Assembly: GCF_000143085.1 (NCBI RefSeq)
Contig: NC_014315.1
Span: 310,001-374,000, forward strand
Length of the DNA: 64,000 nucleotides
Direction of reading: 5' to 3'
DNA from: Nitrosococcus watsonii C-113
GTDB taxonomy: Bacteria > Pseudomonadota > Gammaproteobacteria > Nitrosococcales > Nitrosococcaceae
Position 1 is the stretch's first letter, and every line of letters begins with the position of its first letter. Shown here one piece after another: positions 19,787-26,979 of the stretch. Below the pieces are notes generated by a model that did no database searches, had not been told where the DNA came from, and was given only the letters and a program-made list of their open reading frames with translations. The position numbers and the translations under genes are program-made.

Positions 19787-21646
19787 CTAGCGAGCGTACT
19801 TTTGCTCGGCCCCCGGAACGTACACCTCCACCGGAGTCATGCCCAGGTTCAGGCCCAAGGGGGTGACTTCCAGATTGCGCACCCGCTGGTCCACAAATAC
19901 CAATGATTTACGCCGCATTAGAAAAGTATAGGGTTGGTCTTCATATAAAATACGCTCGCAGGCCCGCCATAGGGGCATGCGCTCGCTTTCATTCACGGTT
20001 GCCCGCGCTTTCTCGATAAGCTGGTCCAGCTCTGGATTTTGGTAAGTAATAAAATTATCGCCGCCAGCTAGGGTTTGGCTGCTGTGGAACATTTGGTAGA
20101 TATCGATTTCGACTCCGCTCGTCCAGCCCAGCATAATGGCGTCGAAGTTCTTTTTGTTGATCCGATCCAGCATGACCGACCATTCGGTGGGCTTGGGCTC
20201 AAGCAAAATCCCGGCCCGGGCGTACAGATCCTTGAGAAACAGTACCAAGCGGCGAGTATCATCGGCATCCTGGAAAAACACCAACTCAAAGCGGAAAGGT
20301 TGGCCGCTGGCATCTTCCAGAACCCCGTCTCCGTCCCGGTCAGTGTAGCCCGCTTGCTCCAATAGAGACTTGGCTTTGGTTAGATCGAAGGGCCGGGGAG
20401 CGAGAGCGGGATCATGCTGGGGGCTGTCGGGATTGAACGGACTGACCGCCGGTTCCCCATGACCCAGCATGATCTGCTCGATCATGCTGGCGCGGTCAGT
20501 AAGAAAGGTCATGGCTTGGCGGACCCGCTGATCGGCAAAGCGGGTAGGCTTGCCGTTTCGCTCCTGGTTCCAGGCGATATAGCTATAGCCCGCGGCGGGG
20601 CTCCGATACTCAAAATGCTGGGTGCGCGCCGCCAACGCCTGATCTTCCAGCAGTTTTTGATACTCTAGCGGACGGGCGCTGTAGAGATCAATATCCCCAT
20701 TGCGGAAGGTAGTCAGGCGGGCGCTGTCATTAACGATAACCTTCCATAGTAGCTTGTCGAAAGGAGGCTGCACCGGTCCCCAGTAACGGGGGTTACGTTC
20801 CAACTCCACCAGACCCTGATCCGGAGTCCAGCCTTTAGGATCTGGGAGGCGGTAAGGACCCGAGCCCAGCAATAGGCCCTTGGACTGGTTAAAGCTTTCC
20901 GGTTGTTCCAAATAAGGTTCGTAAAAATGCTGGGGCAAGATGGCTAGGCCGCCGGCCAGAGCCAGGCTATTAAAGTAAGGCTCCTTAAATTTGAACTCCA
21001 CCTGGTAGGGATCAAGGGCGGCGACTCGCTCAATCTTTTCATAATAAGCCCGTTCCCGGGGCGCGGCAATGGCCGGATTCATGATAAAAGAGAAAGAGAA
21101 AGCCACGTCCTCGGCGGTAAGAGGCTGGCCATCGGAGAATGTGAGCCCTTTCCGCAGGCGGAAACGGAAAGTCAGCCCATCTTCGCTGATCTCCCAATCG
21201 CGGGCTAGCAAACCTTGCCATTCCAGAGTCTCTGGGTGACGCGTCAGCAGGGATTCCAACACGTAGCCCTGAACGTCAGCGGCATAGGCATCGGTGGAGA
21301 CCAGGGGCGTCAAGGTCTTCAGCCCCGCGCCAAAAGCTTGCACGAACCAGTCGCCAGGATGGTAATCAGGCTGCTGGGTAGCGGCGTAGGCGCGCTGGAA
21401 TGCCAGGGGAATAGTTTCTGCGTCTTGCTTCTCGGCGGGCGCCAAGGTAAGCCCGTTGCGGCCTGGGCTATGTAGCAGATCGCGCAGCCCGCGCAAATCC
21501 CGAGCCTGTTCGGTCAGAGTCTGCTCTATTTCGCTGAGCTTAAGCCATTGCCGATCAACCATGTACATGGCGAGCAGAATGAGCACAGCTAACAGGCTCA
21601 GGAATAGAAGCAGGAAAAAATCTTTGACCGTAAATCGTCGTGCCAT
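19787..21646 (-). CDS. Membrane-anchored family-5 peptide-binding protein (YejA-like)
   Basis: A solute-binding protein of 619 residues (SBP family 5: LLARDWEISEDGLTFRFRLR, LTAEDVAFSF, …LDQLIEKARAT). A long transmembrane helix (about 10-28) is followed by a coiled-coil-like stretch (LSEIEQTLTEQARDLRGLRD) in place of a cleavable signal with an Ala-X-Ala site or a lipobox. It is therefore likely tethered to the inner membrane. It is the first gene of the operon and lies 17 bp before the YejB-like permease. Confidence 0.88.
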   Translation of the reverse strand: MARRFTVKDFFLLLFLSLLAVLILLAMYMVDRQWLKLSEIEQTLTEQARDLRGLRDLLHSPGRNGLTLAPAEKQDAETIPLAFQRAYAATQQPDYHPGDWFVQAFGAGLKTLTPLVSTDAYAADVQGYVLESLLTRHPETLEWQGLLARDWEISEDGLTFRFRLRKGLTFSDGQPLTAEDVAFSFSFIMNPAIAAPRERAYYEKIERVAALDPYQVEFKFKEPYFNSLALAGGLAILPQHFYEPYLEQPESFNQSKGLLLGSGPYRLPDPKGWTPDQGLVELERNPRYWGPVQPPFDKLLWKVIVNDSARLTTFRNGDIDLYSARPLEYQKLLEDQALAARTQHFEYRSPAAGYSYIAWNQERNGKPTRFADQRVRQAMTFLTDRASMIEQIMLGHGEPAVSPFNPDSPQHDPALAPRPFDLTKAKSLLEQAGYTDRDGDGVLEDASGQPFRFELVFFQDADDTRRLVLFLKDLYARAGILLEPKPTEWSVMLDRINKKNFDAIMLGWTSGVEIDIYQMFHSSQTLAGGDNFITYQNPELDQLIEKARATVNESERMPLWRACERILYEDQPYTFLMRRKSLVFVDQRVRNLEVTPLGLNLGMTPVEVYVPGAEQKYAR

Positions 21647-21678
21647 GGGAGAATTCGAACGATAAGCCTCAAGTAGCC

Positions 21679-21721
21679 ATGAGGCAGTCTGAATACGATA
21701 TTGACACTATTGCTGCCTCAT
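21679..21721. repeat. Inverted repeat, 9 bp perfect arms
   Basis: ATGAGGCAG (21679-21687) and CTGCCTCAT (21713-21721) are perfect complements 25 bp apart. The site is close to the start of the peptide-binding protein gene and could be an operator for that operon. There is no T tract to suggest a terminator. Confidence 0.4.
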
Positions 21722-21799
21722 TGAATTTGAAAGTGTGTAATGATTAAAAGCCACCTAGCGCTCTCCTGCTCACGCTTTAGGCGAGAGGCTGCGCGTGCC

Positions 21800-21837
21800 C
21801 GTTTGGAAATTAATGAATACTAGCCTATTTCTAAACG
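21800..21837. repeat. Imperfect inverted repeat, 11 bp arms
   Basis: CGTTTGGAAAT (21800-21810) and ATTTCTAAACG (21827-21837) pair with a single mismatch across a 16 bp spacer. The role is unknown. It lies about 300 bp upstream of the predicted sigma-54 start site, farther than usual enhancer sites. Confidence 0.35.
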
Positions 21838-21995
21838 TGATTGTGGCCTAATGCCATAAGGATGGCAAGAAGAAATAGGCGAGGAAGAGTAGGGTTATGG
21901 TGGTCGCGGCAATCTTCAAAGCCAGCCCGAAATACTAGCATTATTCTTAAATAGAGCTGAAAGAAAGCGCCAAGCAGGGCCTTTTGGTTATTTGC

Positions 21996-22050
21996 CGAAG
22001 CCCTCTTCGCCAAGCCAGCCATTCTTCTAGCTATCCCGAAGTCTACTTCG
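21996..22050 (+). promoter_or_regulatory. Two tandem CGAAG-N4-CTTCG dyads, candidate enhancer sites
   Basis: CGAAG-CCCT-CTTCG (21996-22009) and CGAAG-TCTA-CTTCG (22037-22050) have the same arms and the same 4 bp spacer. Their centres are 41 bp apart, close to four helical turns, so they face the same side of DNA. Relative to the predicted start near 22119 they sit at about -116 and -75, the normal range for upstream activating sequences bound by sigma-54 activators. The natural candidate to bind them is the activator encoded at 30027-31439. Confidence 0.6.
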
Positions 22051-22093
22051 CATTTTCACTGGCAACGAGTCGATAAATGGGGACATTATAGCC

Positions 22094-22109
22094 GGGCATA
22101 CTCCTTGCT
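22094..22109 (+). promoter_or_regulatory. Sigma-54 (-24/-12) promoter
   Basis: GGGCATACTCCTTGCT matches the RpoN consensus TGGCACGNNNNTTGCW at the GG (22095-22096) and GC (22107-22108) invariant pairs. These are separated by exactly 10 bp, and the GGCA and TTGCT blocks are intact. The mismatches are the first base and two bases of the CACG block. The start site would be near 22119, about 50 nt before the ATG of the first cluster gene, which has a GGAG ribosome binding site. Confidence 0.7.
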
Positions 22110-22170
22110 ATTCATTTAATTGTGAGAACAACTCACTTTTAATCGAGATAGGCTAAAAAAGGAGAACGCC

Positions 22171-22845
22171 ATGCACGACATTGACCGCACCTTGGCTGAG
22201 TTTGAGCCTGAGATGGATGCCTATGAAACTGGACAGGAGGAATATGAATTTCAGGATGAGTATGAATTTGAGGGTCTGGATACTGAGGCCGTGTTCGATG
22301 AAGCAGAAGAAATGGAGCTCGCCGCCGAGCTGCTAGGGGTTACCGATGAGGCGGAGCTCGATCAATTCCTGGGCAACATATTTAAAAAAGTCGGGCGGAC
22401 TGTTGGCAAATTCGTGAAGAGCCCCGTGGGTAGAGCCTTAGGGGGGGCGCTTAAAGGAATTGCTAAAAAGGCCCTCCCTGTGGTGGGCGGCACCCTCGGC
22501 TCTTTTGTTCCCGGCGTTGGTACAGCGATTGGCACCACCCTGGGCAAGGCAGCCTCTAATATGTTTGAAGTCGAGCTTGAGGGACTCAGTCCTGAGGATC
22601 AGGAATTTGAGGTGGCAAAGCGCGTTGTGCAGCTTGCCGGCGCAGCCGCTAAGAATGCCGCCCTGGCCCCATCGAGCGCCAATCCCCAGGCAGTAGCGAA
22701 GATGGCGCTAACCGCCGCCGCCAAAAAGCACGCGCCGGGGTTGTTGCGGGGAGGGGCTGCTTCCTCCCCCACTGCAGCCGCAGGCAGAGGACGGAGCGGC
22801 CGTTGGATACGCCGTGGCCGCAAGATTGTCTTGCTTGGCGTGTGA
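22171..22845 (+). CDS. Unknown protein: acidic leader plus glycine-zipper hydrophobic region
   Basis: A 224-residue protein with three parts. Residues 9-62 are strongly acidic and aromatic (GQEEYEFQDEYEFEGL). Residues 68-128 are basic and Gly/Ala-rich with repeated small-residue spacing (SPVGRALGGALKGIAKK, VVGGTLGSFVPGVGTAIG), able to form a membrane-inserting helical hairpin. The tail is Ala-rich and ends in a basic RGRSGRWIRRGRKIVLLGV. There is no Sec signal. The middle resembles holin-like or bacteriocin-like glycine zippers; I know similar unannotated proteins in other proteobacteria but no function. It is first behind the sigma-54 promoter, with AAGGAG before the ATG, and 12 bp before the next gene. 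Confidence 0.75.
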   Translation: MHDIDRTLAEFEPEMDAYETGQEEYEFQDEYEFEGLDTEAVFDEAEEMELAAELLGVTDEAELDQFLGNIFKKVGRTVGKFVKSPVGRALGGALKGIAKKALPVVGGTLGSFVPGVGTAIGTTLGKAASNMFEVELEGLSPEDQEFEVAKRVVQLAGAAAKNAALAPSSANPQAVAKMALTAAAKKHAPGLLRGGAASSPTAAAGRGRSGRWIRRGRKIVLLGV

Positions 22846-22857
22846 GGCTACAAAGCC

Positions 22858-24171
22858 ATGAATTCCGCTGCTTCATGGATGCTGGCGCAGGAGGCGAAGG
22901 CACTGCTCGGCCGACTGGCGCGAATCAAGCCTTTTGCCTTGTACGAACCAATGGTGCCAGCAGCGGCGATATCGTTGCCCGCGCAAGCTGCCATTGAAAG
23001 CTATCTTGCCAATGGGCGCCGTGAACTGCGGGAACAAGTGCATACCTTTCTTGATTGGTTGCACGGATCGGGAGGTTGGCGGGCCACGCCTGCCGAGGCG
23101 CAGCGCCGGTTCACTTTGCTGCGGCTGAGGTTCAACGCGGTCCTGTCACAATTTGATATTTTCGCGGATGTGTTGACTCAGCGCAGCGAGCATGAGACCG
23201 GTATCTGGTTGTCCGGGCTCGATGTGGTGGCTGCGGATGCCCTGGCGTTGCCGGATTATTACCAAGCTCCCCCCGTGATTTGTTATTTGGATCGCGGCGC
23301 GGGCGCCGCTATTCGGCGCGCCCGCACCCGCTTGCCGGGTGGTGGTGATAATCCGGTGGCGATTATCCGCGTGCCCCGAGAACGCATGGTGGGCATCGGC
23401 GTTGCTTCTTCCTTGGTGCATGAAGTGGGACACCAAGCCGTTGCCTTACTCGATCTGGTGAAACCGCTACGGTTGGTGTTGCAGGGATTAGAGAAGGGCG
23501 GCCACCAGAAAAGTGGCGTTTGGTATTTCTGGGAACGCTGGATTTCGGAGGTGCTCGCGGACTTTTGGTCAATCGCACGGGTAGGGGTGGCGTCCACCCT
23601 AGGGCTAATAGGCGTGGTCAGCTTGCCCCAAGCTTTTGTGCACCGGGTGGGTTTGGATGATCCTCACCCGATCCCCTGGCTCCGGGTCAAGCTGAGCTGC
23701 GCCCTAGGAAAGGCTCTCTACCCCCATCCCCAGTGGGAAGAACTGAGCAAGCTCTGGGAATCTTTCTATCCTCTCGTTGGGTTGGAGGAAGAAAAGCGGT
23801 GGTTATTGACCCTGCTGGATAGAAGCATTCCGGATTTTCTTGAGGTCTTGCTCAACTATCGACCCCAGGCATTGGGCGGGGCCGCTCTTCCCGAGATCAT
23901 GGAGATTGGAGAACGTCAACCCAGGCATCTTACCAAGTATTACCAAGCCTGGCGCAAGTCACCAGCGCAAATGGGCAAAGCGCCGCCCTCCCTGGTATTT
24001 GCCGCGGTTGGCCAGGCCAAGATAGAGGGAAAGCTGGGTCCGGAAGAGGAAAGCCAGATTCTGGCCAAGCTCCTGACTCAATGGGCGCTGCGCAGCACCC
24101 TGGATAGCGCTGCGAGCTGCGCCGCCGCTCTGCCCAGGACACGGGCTGTCGCGCCGGCAACCTATAACTGA
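22858..24171 (+). CDS. Unknown protein with HEXXH-type metallopeptidase motif
   Basis: A 437-residue protein with HEVGH at 188-192 inside a helix (SSLVHEVGHQAVALLD). About 40 residues later comes WISEVLADFWSIA, in which Glu231 could be the third zinc ligand and Asp235 a supporting residue. That is the arrangement of gluzincin peptidases. I cannot assign a MEROPS family. There is no signal peptide or clear membrane anchor, so a cytosolic role such as processing one of the other cluster products is possible. It lies between the zipper protein and the orphan protein, 24 bp before the latter. Confidence 0.75.
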   Translation: MNSAASWMLAQEAKALLGRLARIKPFALYEPMVPAAAISLPAQAAIESYLANGRRELREQVHTFLDWLHGSGGWRATPAEAQRRFTLLRLRFNAVLSQFDIFADVLTQRSEHETGIWLSGLDVVAADALALPDYYQAPPVICYLDRGAGAAIRRARTRLPGGGDNPVAIIRVPRERMVGIGVASSLVHEVGHQAVALLDLVKPLRLVLQGLEKGGHQKSGVWYFWERWISEVLADFWSIARVGVASTLGLIGVVSLPQAFVHRVGLDDPHPIPWLRVKLSCALGKALYPHPQWEELSKLWESFYPLVGLEEEKRWLLTLLDRSIPDFLEVLLNYRPQALGGAALPEIMEIGERQPRHLTKYYQAWRKSPAQMGKAPPSLVFAAVGQAKIEGKLGPEEESQILAKLLTQWALRSTLDSAASCAAALPRTRAVAPATYN

Positions 24172-24195
24172 CTTTAATATATTAAGGAGATCGCC

Positions 24196-25857
24196 ATGGC
24201 TAATAATGAAATTACGGGTGATGTTACCTATACGCCCCAAGAAGCGCCTAAAGAGGCACGCAGAGGGACATTAAGAGGAACAATAAATATTAGCGGGGAT
24301 GCTGCAAGCATAATTCGGAATGCGGTGGAAGACTCTACTAAGGTCACCTTACAGCGAACCGCCGCCGCGCCGACTGAAGATCAACCCCTGTGGGTGGCGA
24401 TTCGCAACCGCACTCAAGCGATTGGCTTCAACCGTTATCATAATTTTATTGATAGGGTCTTATGCGAGGGAGAACAGGCCAGCGGTCAGGAAGGCTATGG
24501 ATCTCCTTCAGTTACAGATAACCGCGTGAGCCTCGCATCTCGGCCAACCATCCATGGGGTAGATGCCTACTCCCTACTCAAGTTGGCCACGGATGCTTTT
24601 CTCATTTTTGAGTGCGGTGTCAGGATTAGCAACGCTGAATCATTCAACGCTGCCGCCGAAAGCAACCGTTTAGAACAGCCTGTTACCATTGATAGCGTTC
24701 GGAATCAACTCAGTAACTTTTATCTTACCGGCGCCAATCAAAATGTATTACCTTATCTGGATCGTATTGTCAGGCAGATTGTCGGGCTTGATGCAACTCG
24801 GCAAGCAGAGCGCCTCCCTTACTGCGAAGCCATATTACAGCATCGGCTTACCTGCCCCAGCCTGCTGGAGCTGATTTGGTCCTATTGGCATGAAGAAGGC
24901 ATGCTGGTGCAGACTCTAAACGCCATTGCCTTGCGTTTCCAGAATCGGCGCGGTCAGGCACGGGACCCCTTGATAAGTTTGGAATTGGATCCCCTGCGCC
25001 CCCTGAACAATCTGCTGTGGGGTTTTGTTCAGGACGAATATAACCGACTGAGCGTACGGCGGCGCGCCTATGAATATGACCACCACTATGGATTTGCGCT
25101 GGTGGGCAAGGCCGTTAGCGATTTTCATCCCGTTGATAGCCGCTCCAAGTTTCTGGAAGCCTTCCACAACTTGCTTTACCGCACTGCCCTGTTCTACAAG
25201 GACGATGACGATACTACCATCATTGCCGATGCCTTTGCGCTGCTTAACGCCCTGCGGGAAGTGCATCTCATTCTGGCCGAAGGCGCCCATAACCAGTTCG
25301 GAGATCTGCCCTGGACAGCCCGCCGGGAAATGTTGATTATGCAGTGGTTGCTGGCTCGGCCAGAAATCAAGGAATTCCTGCGAGGGCGCTATATGGTGCC
25401 CTATCAGGAGCCCTGGATGGGGGCGGTGGATGCCATGAAACGGCTGCAAGGCTGGAGCGATGTCACCGTTACCCATTTCCACGAGCTGGCGATTTATGGT
25501 GAACAAATCTTGCTCTCCATCCGCTATGGAGACTGGATTGATGTCAATGACCAGCAGCAGGCGCGCAATTGGGCCCGCTATTGGCGACCGGAGATTCAGC
25601 GCTACATCCATGCGTATCTGGCCACGACCGGCGTGGACCTGTCGGTGGAGATGACCGATACTCGGCAAGCGGCGGAGCGTTTTCTCCAACCTTCGGTTCA
25701 TTTGCAAAAGCGCCTCGTGGCGCAACGGGGCAGGCATGCCTTGCCATCGGCAATGACGACCGCCAGAGTCCTGCCCTCCGAGGTTTTTGGCTATGCGGAG
25801 CTACCAGCGCCGGTTCATGGTCGTGGTCGCTTGCTCAAGCATAGAGCGGAGGATTAG
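24196..25857 (+). CDS. Unknown protein (553 residues)
   Basis: I do not recognise this protein. AAGGAG precedes the ATG by 6 nt and the frame is clearly coding. The first 60 residues are polar and low in complexity (DVTYTPQEAPKEARRGTLRG). The rest is mostly helical, with many aromatic residues and repeated Tyr/Trp/Arg-rich segments (FNRYHNFIDRVLCEG, ARNWARYWRPEIQRYIHAY). There is no signal peptide or transmembrane helix. It sits in the middle of the sigma-54 cluster, 3 bp before the TTG of the PLP enzyme, so it is probably translated with it. A structural or scaffold role is possible but unsupported. Confidence 0.7.
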   Translation: MANNEITGDVTYTPQEAPKEARRGTLRGTINISGDAASIIRNAVEDSTKVTLQRTAAAPTEDQPLWVAIRNRTQAIGFNRYHNFIDRVLCEGEQASGQEGYGSPSVTDNRVSLASRPTIHGVDAYSLLKLATDAFLIFECGVRISNAESFNAAAESNRLEQPVTIDSVRNQLSNFYLTGANQNVLPYLDRIVRQIVGLDATRQAERLPYCEAILQHRLTCPSLLELIWSYWHEEGMLVQTLNAIALRFQNRRGQARDPLISLELDPLRPLNNLLWGFVQDEYNRLSVRRRAYEYDHHYGFALVGKAVSDFHPVDSRSKFLEAFHNLLYRTALFYKDDDDTTIIADAFALLNALREVHLILAEGAHNQFGDLPWTARREMLIMQWLLARPEIKEFLRGRYMVPYQEPWMGAVDAMKRLQGWSDVTVTHFHELAIYGEQILLSIRYGDWIDVNDQQQARNWARYWRPEIQRYIHAYLATTGVDLSVEMTDTRQAAERFLQPSVHLQKRLVAQRGRHALPSAMTTARVLPSEVFGYAELPAPVHGRGRLLKHRAED

Positions 25858-25860
25858 CTT

Positions 25861-26979
25861 TTGAGCCGAGGGTCTTCTTCCATGCTTGACTTCACCTCTG
25901 TCCTCTATCTGGGACTGCGTCATTCCAGCGGGGTGCTGCGCCCGTGGACGCAGCTTACTTCCGGCAAGCCGGCGGCCCTGATTACGCCAGCAGCCCAGCA
26001 CCGCGTAGCTGGGGCGCTGGCTGAATTGCAGGGCTGCGAGGAGGCTACTATCGGCCCTTCCACCTTGCATCTGTTCTGGGATCTCTTTGGCATTCTGGCG
26101 AAGCAGGGCATGGCGATCTACCTGGATGGAGGCACCTATCCCATTGCCCGCTGGGGGGTAGAACGGGCGGCGGCGCGAGGTATTCCGGTGCGGCGTTTTC
26201 CTCACCGTAACCCGGAGGCTTTGCGGCGGCGCTTGAAGCAGGATAGCTCACGCGGTCTTAGGCCCCTTGTGGTCGCGGATGGCTTTTGCCCCGGTTGCGG
26301 CAAGCCAATCCCCCTTCACGCCTACTTAGAAAGCGCACGGGACTGGGGCGGCTATTTGCTCCTCGATGATACCCAGGCACTAGGCATTCTTGGCTATTCG
26401 CCCAGCTTTAGAGCACCCTACGGGCGGGAAGGAGGCGGATCGCTTCCTTGGCACCATGCCGCTGGGTCCGACGTGCTCCTGGTCAGCTCCCTAGCCAAGG
26501 GTTTTGGCGTGCCAATGGCGGTGCTGGCAGGCAGTCATGCCTTGATACGATGGTTTAAGGATAAGAGCGAGACCCGTACCCACTGTAGCCCGCCTTCAAT
26601 CGCCATCATCCATGCGGCCGAGCATGCTTTGAAGGTAAACAAAAGCTATGGGGATGGGCTGCGCCTACGTTTGGCGCGGCTCGTTCACTATTTCCGCAGC
26701 CGCCTGGCGCAGATCGGTTGGCCCACGGTAGGCGGATTGTTTCCCGTCCAAACCCTTATGCCTAAACCTACCCTTGATGCCAGGAAATTACACGAGCAAC
26801 TTCTCCGGCAAGGAATCCAAACAGTCCTTCACCGCGGTCGCAAGGAGCTTGGTGCATGTCTTAGCTTTCTGATTACCGCCCGCCACAGCCGGGGTGATAT
26901 CGACCGTGCGGCAAATGCCGTTGCGCGGTTTGCGGGGAAAAGAGACCCACAGGAGATTAGCCATGAATACTGCCTTTGA
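25861..26979 (+). CDS. PLP-dependent alpha-oxoamine synthase-like enzyme (KBL/BioF type)
   Basis: A fold-type I PLP protein of 372 residues related to 2-amino-3-ketobutyrate CoA ligase and 8-amino-7-oxononanoate synthase. LLLDDTQALGILG (Asp169/Asp170) corresponds to the DDAHxxG motif that contacts the PLP ring nitrogen, with the usual His replaced by Gln. SSLAKGFGVPMAVLAGS holds the likely PLP lysine, Lys213. CHCSPPS matches the SxPPP loop. The changed motif suggests an altered substrate. It could acylate an amino acid, but no biotin or threonine genes are nearby. The start is TTG at 25861 or ATG at 25882; the gene overlaps the next by 17 nt. Confidence 0.75.
   Translation: MSRGSSSMLDFTSVLYLGLRHSSGVLRPWTQLTSGKPAALITPAAQHRVAGALAELQGCEEATIGPSTLHLFWDLFGILAKQGMAIYLDGGTYPIARWGVERAAARGIPVRRFPHRNPEALRRRLKQDSSRGLRPLVVADGFCPGCGKPIPLHAYLESARDWGGYLLLDDTQALGILGYSPSFRAPYGREGGGSLPWHHAAGSDVLLVSSLAKGFGVPMAVLAGSHALIRWFKDKSETRTHCSPPSIAIIHAAEHALKVNKSYGDGLRLRLARLVHYFRSRLAQIGWPTVGGLFPVQTLMPKPTLDARKLHEQLLRQGIQTVLHRGRKELGACLSFLITARHSRGDIDRAANAVARFAGKRDPQEISHEYCL

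Larger units (their letters stand above)
21647..22170. other. Divergent regulatory region between the peptide transporter and the sigma-54 cluster
   Basis: This 524 bp region has no credible gene. It holds two distant inverted repeats (21679-21721 and 21800-21837), two identical short dyads (21996-22009 and 22037-22050), a -24/-12 promoter (22095-22108) and a leader hairpin GTGAG-AACAA-CTCAC (22122-22136). A minus-strand frame at 21831-22022 lacks a ribosome binding site and family resemblance, and overlaps the dyads. Confidence 0.7.

Noticed and set aside
21831-22022. 63-codon minus-strand frame in the divergent regulatory region
   Set aside because: No ribosome binding site or family match, and it overlaps the paired dyads. 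A small membrane protein cannot be excluded, but support is too thin.
24916-25737. 273-codon minus-strand frame inside the orphan gene
   Set aside because: Antisense to a gene with a good ribosome binding site and operon spacing; the long length reflects higher GC and codon bias.
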